Shown: positions 27,666 to 40,044, counted from the stretch's first letter. The stretch is 64,000 nucleotides of DNA from Coptis chinensis (GCA_015680905.1 JADFTS010000027.1:1-64000); one strand, 5' to 3'. The notes: a model not told the origin generated them from the sequence alone. Translations and numbers: made by a program.

Positions 27666-28820
27666 TGAATATGGATACTGCAGAGTGAATGACCTCGACC
27701 AAGCTTTGAGATTGCGTCCAAGAAATGGAAATGAAGGGCTTGCTTCCGAGCATTGTTACTTATAATTCCCTTCTTCAGTAAATTATGTGAAGAGGCCAAA
27801 TGAAGGATGCAAACAATCGTTGAATGAAATGAGTGATAAGAAGATTGAGCCGGATAATGTCACCGCAATTCCTTGATAAATCGTATTGTAAGATAGGAGA
27901 TATGGAATCTGCTTGGAAATTTAGAAATAAGATGTTGGAAGGTGGATTGGTCCAAGACCGGTTTACTTACAAGGCTCTCATTCATGGGTTACGTAAAGCG
28001 AGGGAAATGGACAAAGCTAAAGAGCTCTGTTCGATATGCTTGATGCAGGTAACCATATCTTAACTCTTTTAAATTGAAGCATTAGAAATTTATTTAGTGA
28101 ATTGATAATCAAGAAGATATATCTTTTGAATGGTAAGGATATAAAGTACCTTCGAATGTTTTAATCGACATATATATCATTTGTAATTGACGGAAAGTGT
28201 TTCTACATTATCTCAAGAAATAACTCATTTCTTTGCTACTTTGATTTTGGAAAGTCGGGAAATTTTAATATTACAGAAATGCCAAATATTTTCATTATAG
28301 TTTACAGTTAGTCAATACACAATGCTATAGAATGAAATATTTAACCACTTGTTCATCGGATATTGCTACGAAACTAGTCAATTATGTACGCGAGGATTTT
28401 CTCCAAATTATAGTGTCTACTCGTGGATTACGGATGGTTACCGCAATCAAGGCAATGAAGATGCAATTCTAAGACTCACGATGAGCTCCTTCTTGTCGAT
28501 ATTTCCATTTCTGTATACCGTCTGAAAGGTTTTGCAAAGGCGAAAACATTGTTTATGCTCAAAAAGTATTCACTCTTATGCAAGGAAAAGGTATATTGGG
28601 TGATTACATTTGTGTACACTAATTTAGCATATGTCTACTTCAAATTTTGGGAAGCTAACCTTGGCTTCGAGATGCTTGATGACATGACCAAGAGGTACTT
28701 GATGATTCTGATTAAGATTTACAGGTCCTTGAATGCTTCTTTTGCCAATGGCGGTGACATACTATGTCTTTTTGGGGTCATGTTGTTGAGAGAGGTTTGA
28801 TCACAAAGAAAGTCCTCAAT
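27666..28820 (+). pseudogene. Pentatricopeptide-repeat (PPR) gene remnant
   Basis: Three-frame reading gives PPR-like sequence: MKGLLPSIVTYN-type words near 27,740, then KIGDMESAWKFRNKMLEGG and TYKALIHGLRKAREMDKAKE (27,885-28,030). After a 300-bp non-matching gap, further PPR-like sequence follows from about 28,400 (YSWI, then GDSVVYTNLAYVYFK with frame changes) to a TAG near 28,817. It has multiple stops and shifts and no intact N-terminus. PPR proteins act in organelle RNA processing, but this copy cannot. It directly abuts the truncated MuDR-type segment. Confidence 0.75.
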
Positions 28821-30130
28821 TTGATGAGGCGAGTTAGATTGAAACCACTGAAGAGAACTCCTACGAGGGCGTTATAGTTTCAAGTGGGACTATCTTATGA
28901 ACAAACGGGGAGCCATGCTTCGGAAAGGTTCAATGATGATCTACAAAACCAATGGTTATATATGTGGACACATTAGGACAATGGGAACTTGCAAGTTCTG
29001 AGAACAATATTCCATTCACAAGGGGTATTGCATGGTTTGGCAGTTGGCATTGGCTTCTCAACATCTGGGGTGGTCCATTTCAATCAAATGGCATCATCTA
29101 CCTAAGTCGCCAGGTGACAAGGAGTTGGTTTAATATTTAATTATTGTGTCATCGGTAATTTTTTTTGCATCTAGATGGAAAATATCTTCCAAGATTATGA
29201 ACCGATTTGGTCACCAATTTTTGTGCTCATCTGCAGATTATTAGGGAAGAAATTTGATGTCTTTCACCGAGCAACACTTGAAGGGATTGTCGAAACTTCT
29301 TATGGAAGGACTTCAATGGAGTCATGAAGTGTAAAAGTTTCACATCTCTTTTGCTAGACATATACTGAATTTACTTTCTTTATATGATAACTTTTTAGAA
29401 GACCACAAAACTTCTTATGGAAGGACTTCAATGTAGCGATCTTTTACTTGTAGGGCCCGCCAATTTGGCTTTTACTACAAGACCAGTACACTTAAGGACA
29501 CAAGCTTATGAGATGGAGACTGATTATTTGCACAAAGGAGCGAGAGTGGAGTTCGTTCCTTCCTTTGAGACCACGAACCATTGTTTTATTTATTTCATAA
29601 GCCGCCCATCGACTCATCAGTATAAGTGTATAGTCCAAAGTGATATCTCAAATAGCATGTTTGTGCCACAAATCCCACAATGGGAGCACCAATATCTTCT
29701 CCTTGACTACATGATTTAACCTCTATGAGAGGAACTGTAATGAACCAAAGGATGATGATGCTCAACCTTCGCTTTCTAATTTTGGATGTAGATGAAACTT
29801 GATTTTCGGGCTTTCGCTAATGAGTGCTCTAAACCTTTTGCAGATGGCTCTAAAACAATCCAAAAGTCAAAACTTTGAGTGGGAAAGCCTTGCGGTTCTT
29901 GGTGCAATGGAACCAGCTAAAAGACAACTTCACGACTTATAGCCTTCTCGCACATTCAGAATTTCAGTGGAATGAGTTCGGTTTCTCCAGTGAAATGCTT
30001 CACCCATTATCCACGAAAACAGGGAAAAAGATAAATGCTTAGCGTCCAAGGACCTCTCAAGATGTGTCTTGTTTGAATTGATTGAGATTTTCTTTTATTT
30101 TCTCATAGACTTGCACATTGAGCGTTAGGC
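28821..30130 (+). pseudogene. Unrecognised coding-like remnant
   Basis: Short open segments on the plus strand look more protein-like than random, notably 29,417-29,719 (SDLLLVGPANLAFTT, QAYEMETDYLHKGARVEFVP, FETTN) and 29,180-29,300. Segment 29,279-29,320 (CTTATGGAAGGACTTCAATG) recurs at 29,410-29,430. I cannot assign a family. It may be the next part of a host gene moved together with the PPR remnant, or a separate fragment. Confidence 0.35.
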
Positions 30131-30755
30131 TCAAGGATTAAAATCGGGAGCAAATATTGGAACTTGTTTTTTTAATTGAAAGACAGTGATAATATGATTG
30201 GAACTCGTTTTATATAGATTAAAAGACCTGCTAATATGTTGTTTTTTTTGCTAAATCGTAGTGATGTACACGCTAACACACTAGATTGTCCTGACCCTGA
30301 TGCATGGAGCTGCCTACTCCGCTTCTCAAATTGGAAGAATGATTGACAGACAAGCAGACTGATATGCCTCAAACACTGAAAAGACAAGGCAGGAAACAAA
30401 AGGGCAGCAGCCAAAGGAATGTACTGAAAGTTTACAAAATCCGATATACAATACTGTCTGTTAACGTGATAGGGAAAAGAAAAGAAAAAACATGCAGAAT
30501 ATTAAGCAGCAAATTATGTGCATCTGCCAAAAGTAGAGAAACAAAGCTTCTTTCTGTCTTTCTACAATTCGTAATACTTAATCTTGGGTGATTAATTGAA
30601 CTGTTCAAGGTCCAAACTCCAAACAGTGGGCCTTTAACATAAAAACCACATAGCAAACATCCCCCAACTAAAACCTCCCAGTATATGAGTCTAGACTCTA
30701 GAGTAGATATATGTTGTCTGTTTCAAGTAACAAGCATATTACAGTTAAATACTAA
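30131..30755. other. Spacer downstream of the GPN3-like exons
   Basis: Probably contains the 3' UTR of the minus-strand GPN3-like fragment. Open frames are short and unrecognised. Confidence 0.3.
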
Positions 30756-31073
30756 TCATTTCTCGCGATGAGAATCATCTCCTAGATCGAAATCCTTGAC
30801 CTTCACATCCGCATCTTCTCCGTACTGAATGCAATAGTCGATTTGGGACAAAACATATTGTATGCTGTAAAGGAAAACAACAATGTCATCGTTTAGTTTG
30901 CTTCCCAAAATAAAGGCATAGGTCAAAGAGATTCAAATGCACTAATGCACAGAGATATTTAGATGCAAGTTATCCAGACAAGAAAGCTGTGTAGAGAGAC
31001 GGACAGAGACAGATTACCTGCTTTCCTTCCTCAAGTCGAGTGGCACAAAGCTCACCATGTTATAATCATCAAC
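30756..31073 (-). pseudogene. GPN-loop GTPase 3-like gene, last two exons only
   Basis: Minus-strand exon 31073-31018 encodes VDDYNMVSFVPLDLRKES and joins through a GT-AG intron to exon 30864-30756, encoding IQYVLSQIDYCIQYGEDADV and ending in TGA. This is the C-terminal end of GPN3, a GTPase needed for RNA polymerase II assembly and nuclear import. The acceptor site before 31,073 (TTCGTAG) is intact, yet no upstream exons are recognisable before the MuDR-type copy at 31.8 kb. It is therefore a fragment, or a gene whose 5' part has been lost or moved. About 55 codons, no stops or shifts. Confidence 0.8.
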
Positions 31074-31815
31074 CTACGAAAGATCATTCCAACCAGAAGT
31101 TACGCGAGATGGAGGTAGCTAAAACAGTTGGGCATCGCCCTTTTACTAACACATTTTCTGTCCTTGAGTTGAATCGCTCTTTTGCTTGACCCCATTCTGT
31201 TGGCTAAACCAGAAGGTATGAACTCACACTTACCACAATCAATTTGTTTAGTTGTTGCTAATATCTCAGCCAGAATTCGACATGGTTTTACCAGTATAAC
31301 GTTTACATAATCTAATACAGATACTTTCCTATTGGAATGAAATCGAGGATGGTTAGTGCTAAAATGTTTTAAATGTATTGTGTGACATATAAAATGGTAT
31401 AATTATGATCAAGACTATGGTCTGAACCCCATATACACAGTGATACAGGTAAGAACTCTGAAGGAATCAGCGCCCAAATAAATCTAAAATGTTTGAGCTC
31501 AAAGGAATCTAGTTGAAACTTACCGATAAAAAAAAAAGGAATCTAGTTGATCGAGATCGAGATGGTGGGTTTGATCGAGATCAAGATCGAGCTTGATCGA
31601 GATCGTGGGTTTGATTTTGGTGAGAGAAATCGCGAAGAGGGTTTGAAGGATAAAGGTGGTAGCCGGTTTCTTGGATATTTAGTTGGGGGGTGTACGAGTC
31701 TAAGTTGTGCCCAACACCAATGAGCGGACAATGAGCAACTCGTTTAACTTCGGGGCGCCTAACATAAATTGAGTCCGGCAAGAATGTAGGACCCAATTTT
31801 TATAGGTTGAATTAT
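31074..31815. other. Spacer between GPN3-like exons and MuDR-type copy 2
   Basis: Contains GATCGAGATCGAGAT / GATCAAGATCGAG simple repeats near 31,552-31,605. No upstream GPN3 exons are visible, and the open frames look spurious. Confidence 0.35.
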
Positions 31816-32239
31816 TTAGGTACTTGTTACTGCCGGACCCCATATTGTGTTGGGCAGACCCCAAAAACTAAAACACTTATTACAAATGTGCCATTGGTCC
31901 CAAAAGTTGTTTTGTGTTGGGCAGACCCCAAACCAAAGTGAATTTGACTTGTTGCAACCTTTTCAGCCCTTCTATTCTATTCTCTTCTTTTCCACCATAA
32001 AAAACCATAAACCCTTAAACCCTTAAACCCTAACACTAAACACTAATGGAAGAGCCCAACCCCATTTTAGAACATGAAGATGACGAAGAAAATGTAATGC
32101 ATCATGACCCCATTCAAGAAGAAAATATAGAACAAGTTCCAAGTGACCCCATTCAAAAAGAGAATGTAGAACAAGTTCAAAGTGAAGAAAATAGAGGAAT
32201 AGATGATGATGCATTTAATAAGAATAAGGTAAATCTAAA

Positions 32240-32490
32240 TTAAACGTAATTATGAATGTAGTAATTATACATGTAATAATTATGCATGTAGAAATTATTG
32301 ATGTGTACAGTGATTATACATGTAATAATTATGCATGTAGTAATTATGCATGTAATAATTATTGATGTGTACAGTGATTATACATGTAATAATTATACAT
32401 GTAATAATTATGCATGTAATAATTATACATGTAATGTTATAATTATTACATGTAATAATTATACATGTAATAATTATGCATGTAGTAATT
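32240..32490. repeat. Tandem ATGTAATAATTATGC-type units, copy 2
   Basis: More than ten units of about 20-24 bases built from ACATGTAATAATTAT. The matching block in copy 1 (27,090-27,275) is shorter. It lies in the transposase's first intron. Confidence 0.85.
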
Positions 32491-32950
32491 AAACGACGCG
32501 GCAAGGTCGTTTGTATTTCACACCAAACGGTCTCGTCACACCGTCTGGACTGTGTCCAAAACGATGTGGCCATGTCGTTTGGGATTTGAATTTGGAAAAA
32601 AAGATTTATCTGTTTTTTTGAGACTTGAACGGTGTGGCCACAACGTTTGAAGTTAGTCACAAACGACATGGCCATACCGTTTGGGACCTATATCTTTTGA
32701 GACTTGTCGTTTGAGATTTGAACTTGGAAAAAAGACTTGTCTGTTTTTTTGCCATTTTAACGGTGTGGCCACACCGTTTGGACTTAGTCTTGAACGGTGT
32801 GGCCACACCGTTTGGACTTAGTCTTAAACGACATGGCCACACCGTTCAAGACTAAGTCCAAACGGTGTGGCCACACCGTTCAAATGGCAAAAAAACAGAC
32901 AAGTCTTTTTTCCAAGTTCAAATCTCAATCGACATGGCCATGTCGTTTGT
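32490..32950. repeat. Modular palindrome cluster 2 (GGCC-centred)
   Basis: About nine sites. ACGGTGTGGCCACACCGT is perfect at about 32,760, 32,793 and 32,861. The alternative palindrome CGACATGGCCATGTCG is at about 32,929. Mixed sites occur at about 32,663 and 32,827. Spacers such as TTTGGACTTAGTCTTAAA and CAAGACTAAGTCC are themselves inverted copies of each other. Confidence 0.88.
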
Positions 32951-35499
32951 GGCATTTGGTACTTAAGCCAAACATCAATTAACAACTGTTCTTTATTTAG
33001 GATCCTTCGGTGCGTTTCGAGAACTCTGGAAACTCGAATGACGTGGATGATGTTCAACCACTTTCAATGGATACAACAGAAATATTTACTACGGAAGAGG
33101 TACATAGTAGGCATTGTTTTCACTTGTTTTTATTTTCTAAATGAAATTATATTAGTTTATTGATTGTTGTTTTCTTTCATATCTTTAGGTATTTCATACA
33201 CGTAGTGACGTAATTGGTTGGGCAACTGCTCGGGGAAAACAATGTAATGTGGTTGTGGTAATTGGGAAGTCGCAGAATGCTAACGGGAACCGAGTACCAA
33301 GGCTAGATTTAGAATGCGAGAGTTTGGTGTATCGTTCACACAAAAAGCAGAGAAAGTTAATAAGAGAAATACGGGAACCATGAAGCGTGGATGTCCATTT
33401 AAGTTAAGATGTATTTTCCAACGCGGCAATCGCCGATAGTTGGAAAATTGTCGATTCTTAATGGTGTTCACAACCATCCATTAGCGAACACCCTTGAAGG
33501 ACATGCATTTGCTACTCGGACCGACCGTTCCATAATTCGAAGTTCTTGTCGAGATGACTCAAAATGGAGTTAAGCCTAAAGAAGTTTTGAAGTCCATCGG
33601 ACATAGGTTTCTCGATAACCTATCTAGCATATTTCAAGTCTACAATGCCGGGCACAAGGTGAGGACATTGGATATGAACGATCGCCATAAAATGTAGAGA
33701 TTGCGTGAGTTGTTAGCGAAAACCATTATTTCGAGGGGAGGTGAGAGGATATGAATACGGATGAGATAACGGGATTGTTATGGGCCCATCCAGACGGTGT
33801 TAAAATGGCTCGGACTTTTCCAAAAGTTTTCATCATAGACGCGACCTACAAAACCAATAAGTATCGGTGGCCTTTTGTACAGTTTGTGGGGGTGACTTCA
33901 ACCTGGAAGTCTTTCACGGTCTGTCAAGTGTTGCTCCAGTCCGAAACAACGATAGACTATGAGTGGGCTTTGCGTCAGTTTAACGGTTTGCTGGGTGAAG
34001 AAAGGCCATCTGTGATCGTGTCTGACAGGGACTTGGCCTTGATGGGTGCTGCTGATATTGTGTTTCCTGACGCGCACAAGCATCTCTGTAGATGGCATAT
34101 CTCTATATGCGTCCTTCAGAAATGCAATGATTTTTTTCCCACCACAGAACTAGTAGATAAAGGCCAGTTCTCGTGGAATAGTGTAGTGAAATCGAGGACT
34201 GAGGATATCTTCAACCGTAGAATTGCTGCTTTGGAAAAACATTATAGGGTTGAGTACTCCAATTTTGTTAGTTATCTGCGAGAGACTTGGTTGCCTTACA
34301 AGGATCGATTCGTATGTTGTTGGATAGATCAACACATTCACTTTGGGAGTACAACGACCAATAGAGTCGAGCGGTCTCATGCTCGAGGTGAAAGCGTGTT
34401 CTAGGAAACACAAACGGACATGATTTTCTAAGTATGTTTTACTTGATCCACCCGATTTTAGAGATCCGGTATGCGAGATTAGAGGTAACGCTCGAGAAGA
34501 GTCCGATTGTAACCCAAAGACCACCACCGGATTCCTTTATTTCGTGAACTCGTAAAAACCCGGTCTCAAGAAAATGTTTGGACTTGCTTTATGAAGAACT
34601 AGATACCCGTGTAAGCCGTCTTTGCTAAAGACTCGAAGTTCATTTGTGGGTGTTATTTGCGCACTACCATGGATTGTCATGTGCTCACGAAATCATTGAA
34701 CTTCAAAAGCAAGAACGTTCCATATCTTTGAGTCTTTATCGATCCCTTTTGGAAAACTCATGCTTTTTCCAAGTGTGTGTCGGTGGGTGTTGGACCTTCG
34801 ATTATGTTTTGAAAAGGTATGAAATGGCGTGGAGGTAGTAGTACAATTGAGTACTACTACCTCCCCTATATCGCATACATTGTACACTCACAGTGAGATT
34901 AGGTGCGTGAAACCTACAATTCCCCATGAATGCGGTTGGGCACCCCCGTAAGTGGATGAGCATGCCCTTTCTTTGGATATCTATTTGCTTCAAGATTTAA
35001 TGTCGTCCTCATACATTTAGGAAGTATGTATCTTGCCATCTTATTTTGCCACCGAGAACCCAAGCAAATCCGAGAGAGTAAAGAAAGTGTTGGGTACCGC
35101 CACGCATTGGGGATGTCATTTTGTCCATGTTGAACTTGTTGATGATTGTCCGGTTCCAAAACCGATGCGAAGATAGCGTAGAGCTCGACACTTAATTGCA
35201 GATAGTTGGGATACTGCATTACAAGCAAGACAAGCGCAATTTACGGCATTGAACATTCCCAATTTAGTATTGGAAGACGAGCACACTAATGATGGGGCCG
35301 AAATACCAATAATAGATGTTGACTAGGAATAAGTCTATGTAATTAATGTTCATGTGGTCGGAATTGTAATTTTGTTTTTGATACAATTTTCTTAAATTTG
35401 ATGGTATTTTTTTGTCGAATTAATTGTATGGACGTATGTATGTTTGTTTGATTTTGGAAAAAATGACTTTTGGCAAAAATATTTCTCTGTTTTTTTGGC

Positions 35500-35870
35500 A
35501 TTTGGACGGTGTAGCCACACCGTTTGGACTTAGTCTCAAACGGTGTGGCCAAGTCGTTTGAAACTAAAACTTGGAAAAAATATGAGTTGCTGTTTTTTTG
35601 GCATTTGGACGGTGTGGCCATGTCGTTTCGTAATTAGTCTGAAACGACATGGCCACACCGTTTGAGACTAAGTCCAAACGGTGTGGCCATGTCGTTTGAG
35701 AATTGAACTTAGCAAAAAGATTTCTCTGTTTTTTTGGCATTTGGACGGTGTGGCCACACCGTTTGGACTTAGTCTCAAACGGTGTGGCCATGTCGTTTGA
35801 AACTAAAACTTGGAAAAATATGACTTGCTGTTTTTTTGGCATTTGGACGGTGTGGCCATGTCGTTTCAGA
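35500..35870. repeat. Modular palindrome cluster 3 (GGCC-centred)
   Basis: About eight sites. A perfect ACGGTGTGGCCACACCGT lies at about 35,743. Mixed ACGGTGTGGCCATGTCGT sites lie at about 35,608, 35,677, 35,778 and 35,847, and the reverse mix at about 35,643. A 230-base unit is repeated (about 35,485-35,620 against 35,722-35,860). Confidence 0.88.
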
Positions 35871-35879
35871 CTAATTATA

Positions 35880-35914
35880 CCCTAAACCCTAAACCCTAAA
35901 CCCTAAACCCTAAA
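35880..35914. repeat. Interstitial telomeric repeat, five perfect CCCTAAA units
   Basis: Five consecutive CCCTAAA heptamers of Arabidopsis-type plant telomere sequence. They lie exactly between the last palindrome cluster and the first base of the 1.55-kb tandem array. Confidence 0.95.
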
Positions 35915-36959
35915 AAGTATACAATGTGTTGTCAATGATACTCCGTGCACGAATGTTGAAGAAAAGATGTAAAAACTATAGCGTACATATTATATTAAGT
36001 TTTTAATAAGAAATCCTAATTCGAATACTAGTGTGAGATTTCTAGATAATTTTCATCATAGAAAAGGAAACAAGACTTTGTCACTAAGTACACTTATTTA
36101 TAAAGAAGCTATATACAACCTAAAAACTGCGTAAATTTTGCTTCAAGTTCTTACCACCCCCAAACAGAAGGATGCTTTCTCCTCAAAATGTTAAAAGATG
36201 AAGAAAGAAAATACCTGTGAAGCTTGAGAAAAAATTCAGCCAACACTGCGGCGAAAAGTGTGTCGAGCACAATATGCAACATGTCAAAAGAAAGTTAAAA
36301 ATATCACACCAATCAATGAAAATAATAAAATATCACACAATAGGAAAGAGATAACACACCAAATGAGACATGTGCTTTTGTCTGGACACTCCTATGTGGT
36401 ATGTACGTGAAAAGTTAATTTTTTCAAGGTGGGTTTTTTAACTTCAGATTTCCTAGACGAAGATCGTGGCTTTGTAATGAAGTAGAACATATGGAAGAAT
36501 GTTTCACAAGGTAGTTAGACCAACACGTATATTCTGAATTGATGGCGCCAACTTCAATAGTGGAATTTGTTTGGAGCTTAAAGAGTAGTGCGCGCGACTG
36601 TATTTTAGCAAAATAAGTTCAGTTAGCTTTGCTTTTGTTAGATTTTGATTTGTTTTATTTTTAAAGAGGTTTTTTTTTTTTTTTTTTTTTTTTTTGGTAG
36701 TGGTTAATAACCTACAAAAAAAAGTAAATGATGATTTTTTTTTTTTATAGTTTTTTTGTAGTATATACTCTTCGAATAAAACAAAATATTGTTGTTTTTA
36801 TTGTTGTTATTTTTTTTTATTAATGGTATATACTCTTCGAATAAATGAAAATAATTTTTTATTTTTATTTTTTGTTTTTTCTGTAGTATATACTCTTCGA
36901 ATAAAAGAAAATTTTGTTGTTGTTGTTGTTTTTTTTTAAGTGGAAATTTTATTGATAAT

Positions 36960-37486
36960 GATAACGAGTTTTACAAATAATTAGGAGAAGTGTGCAACAA
37001 GCTGTGACTCAAGTCCTTTCTGAACGGCAAATCCTATCCTCCTGAATACAAACTCGTTCGAACCACCTGTCATTAGGTTGTAGTCCATAACTTTTTGCAA
37101 TCACTTAAGGAGCTTAACAGATTGTTGTGGCAAGAAACCAAAAGTGTCGAAACTAAACAGAATCAAACAATGCTGGTTAGCTTTACAAGCCTCCTCGTGT
37201 TTCCAAATCTTACCTGCTGCTGCCTTATTAGCTGCTTCCCCCAACTCAAATACTCCATTCCCAAGCCGTACCAACGGAGAGGCTCGAGTTACATCAAAAC
37301 ACGCATGCCACCATACAAACCAACTTTAGACCAATACATCCACAGGCTGAAGTGTTAATCTTCACCTATTCGGATCAGTGAAAAAATTCACGGGAGCCTC
37401 TTTCTTCACTTGTACTCCAACCTTCCAAAATGCATCACATAAAATATCCTTGACATGATCATGTCGGTATTTGAAACCTGGAAAAT
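36960..37486 (-). pseudogene. Reverse-transcriptase-element C-terminal fragment in array unit 1
   Basis: On the minus strand: FKYRHDHVKDILCDAFW-type sequence, a P-V-D-V motif, then KACKANQHCFILFSFDTFGF, matching the pieces in units 2 and 3 and the decayed copy at 17.2-18.3 kb. This copy has lost the frame near 37,350. It carries the last part of the putative endonuclease-like domain only. Confidence 0.6.
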
Positions 37487-38494
37487 GTATACGATGTGTT
37501 GTCAATGATACTCCGTCCATGAATATTGAAGAAAAGATGTAAAAACTATTGCGTACATATTATATTAAGTTTCAAAGAAGAAATCCTAATTCGAATACTA
37601 GTGTGAGATTTCTATATAATTTTCATCATAGAAAAGGAAACAAGATTTTGTCACTAAGTACACTTATTCATAAAGAAGCTATATACAACCTAAAAACTGC
37701 GTAAATTTTGCTTCAAGTTCTTACTATCCCCAAACAGAAGGATGCTTTCTCCTCAAAATGTCAAGAGATGAAGAAAGAAAATACCTGTGGAGCTTGAGAA
37801 AAAATTCAGCCAACACTGTGACGAAAAGTGTGTCGAGCACAATATCCAACATGTCAAAAGAAAGTTAAAAATATCACACCAATCAATGAAAACAAACAAA
37901 TATCACACAATAAGAAAGAGATAGCACACCAAATGAGACATGTGCTTTTGTCTAGACACTCCTACGTGGTATGTATGTAAAAAGTTAATTTTTTCAAGAT
38001 GGGTTTTTTAACTTCAGATTTCCAACACGAAGATCGTGGCTTTGTAATGAGGTAGAACATATGGAAGAATGTTTCACAAGGTAGTTAGACCTACACGTAT
38101 ATTCTGAATTGATGGCGCAAACTTCAATAGTGGAAGCTGTTTTGAGTTTATAGAGTATTGCACGCGACTGTATTTGAGCAGAATAAGTTCAGTTAGCTTT
38201 ACTTTTGTGAGATTTTGATTTGTTTTATTTTTAAAGGGTTTTTTTTTTGTAGTGGATAATCTATGAAAAAAAAAAAAAATGATGATGATTTTTTTTTTTA
38301 TAGTTTTTTGTAATATATACTCTTCGAATAAAAGAAAATGTTGTTGTTTTTGTTGTTGTTTTTTTTTTTTTAAATTTATATATATACTCTTCGAATAAAA
38401 GTTTTTTTTTTTTTTTTTTTTTTTTTGTAGTATATACTCTTCGAATAAAAGAAAATGTTGTTGTTGTTGTTGTTTTTAAAGTAGAAATTTTATG

Positions 38495-39061
38495 GATAAT
38501 GATAACGAGATTTACAAATAATTAGGACAAGCGTGTAGAAAGCTGTGACGCAAGTCCTTTCTGAACGGCAAATCCTATCCTCCTGAATACAAACTCGTTA
38601 GAACCAGCTGTAATTAGGTTGTAGTCCATAACTTTTTGCAATCACTTAAGGAGCTTAACAGATTGTTGTGCCAAGAAACAAAAAGTGTCGGAACTGAACG
38701 GAATGAAACAATGCTGGTTAGCTTTACAAGCCTTCTCGTTTTTCCAAATCTTCCCTGCTGCTGCTCTATTAGTTGCTTCTCCTAACTCAAATACTCCAAT
38801 CCCAAGCCCTACCAACGGAGAGGCTCCAGTTACATCAAAACACGCATGTCTCCCCTCAAACCAACTGTAGATCAATACATCCACAGGCCGAAGTGTTAAT
38901 CTTCCCCCATTCGGATCAGTGAAAAAATTCACGGGAGCCTCTTTCTTCACTTGTACTCCAGCCTTCCAAAATGCATAACATAAAATATCCTTAACATGAT
39001 CATGTCGGTATTTGAAACCTGGAAAATGTATACAATGTGTTGTCAATGATACTCCGTGCAT
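38495..39061 (-). pseudogene. Reverse-transcriptase-element C-terminal fragment in array unit 2
   Basis: A 139-codon open frame (39,061-38,642) contains FKYRHDHVKDIL, RPVDVLIYSWFEGRHACFDV, TGASPLVGLG, KACKANQHCFIPFSSDTF and ends LLK. After a stop the homology continues to about 38,515 (NEFVFRRIGFA). The RP-V-D-V ... F-D-V-T block resembles the PD-(D/E)XK core of restriction-like endonucleases; this assignment is inference. Confidence 0.65.
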
Positions 39062-40044
39062 GAATGTTGAAGAAAAGATGTAAAAACTATTGCGTAGATA
39101 TTATATTAAGTTTCTAAGAAGAAATCCTAATTTGAATACTAGTGTGAGATTTCTAGATAATTTTCATCATAGAAAAGGAAACAAGACTTTGTCACTAAGT
39201 ACACTTATTCATAAAGAAGCTATATACAACCTAAAAACTGCGTAAATTTCGCTTCAAGTTCTTACCACCCCCAAACAGAAGGATGCTTTCTCCTCAAAAT
39301 GTCAAGAGATGAAGAAAGAAAATACCTGTGAAGCTTGAGAAAAAATTCAGCCAACACTGCAGCAAAAAGTGTGTCGAGCACAATATGCAACATGTCAAAA
39401 GAAAGTTAAAAATATCACACCAATCAATGAAAACAAACAAATATAACACAATAGGAAAGAGATAGCACACCAAATGAGACATGTGCTTTTGTCTGGACAC
39501 TCCTACGTGGTATGTACGTGAAAAGTTAATTTTTTCAAGATGGGTTTTTTAACTTCAGATTTCCTAGACGAAAATCGTGGTTTTGTAATGATGTAGAACA
39601 TATGGAAGAATGTTTCACAAGGTAGTAAGACTAACACGTATATTCTGAATTGATGGCGCACCGCCTAGTGGAAGATGAGTGGAGTTTATTGAGCATTTAT
39701 AGAGTATTGCACGCGACTGTATTTGAGTAGAAGAAGTTCAGTTAGCTTTGCTTTTGTGAGATTTTGATTTGTTTTATTTTTAAAGGGGTTTTTTTAATTT
39801 TTTGTAGTGGATAATCTACAAAAAAAAGAAAGAAAATGAGAATGTTTTTTTTTTAATATTTTTTTTGTATTATATACTCTTCGAATAAAAGAAAATGTTG
39901 TTGTTTTTGTTTTTGTTATTTTTATTTTTTTATTTATAGTATATACTCTTCAAATAAAAGATTTTTTTTTATAGTATATACTCTTCGAATAAAAGAAAAT
40001 GTTGTTGTTGTTGTTGTTGTTGTTGTTTTTTTTTAAGTGGAAAT

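Larger units (their letters stand above)
32046..35330 (+). pseudogene. MULE transposase (MuDR / FAR1-related), disrupted
   Basis: Putative exons: 32,046-32,228 (MEEPNPILEHEDDEEN, acidic), 33,001-33,099 (DPSVRFENSGNSND) and 33,189 onward. The third begins with a FAR1-like DNA-binding region (VFHTRSDVIGWATARGK) with many stops. An open block at 33,751-34,404 (217 codons) holds the MULE catalytic domain: FIIDATYKTN, SDRDLALM, CRWHI and TTTNRVERSHA. After a frameshift at about 34,385, a decayed SWIM zinc finger (HGLSCAHEI, about 34,673-34,700) is followed by sequence with many stops. The family cuts and pastes DNA at terminal inverted repeats; this copy cannot make a full protein. Confidence 0.87.
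31820..35878 (+). mobile_element. MuDR-type (MULE) element, copy 2, with broken transposase
   Basis: A leader like that of copy 1 is followed by transposase exons (32,046-35,330) and a 3' palindrome cluster ending at 35,870. Palindrome clusters lie both in the first intron (32,490-32,950) and at the 3' end, and long parts of the two are inverted relative to each other. True terminal inverted repeats and target duplications could not be fixed, so the outer limits are approximate. Confidence 0.65.

Noticed and set aside
32010..32040. AAACCCTT repeats in the MULE leader as telomere sequence
   Set aside because: The period is irregular (8, 8, then AAACCCTAACAC) and the same block is in both MULE copies, so it belongs to the element. 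Telo-box-like words are common in plant 5' leaders.
27090..32490. Regular tandem repeats as a CRISPR array
   Set aside because: Units are contiguous with no unique spacers, and the genome is a plant nucleus.
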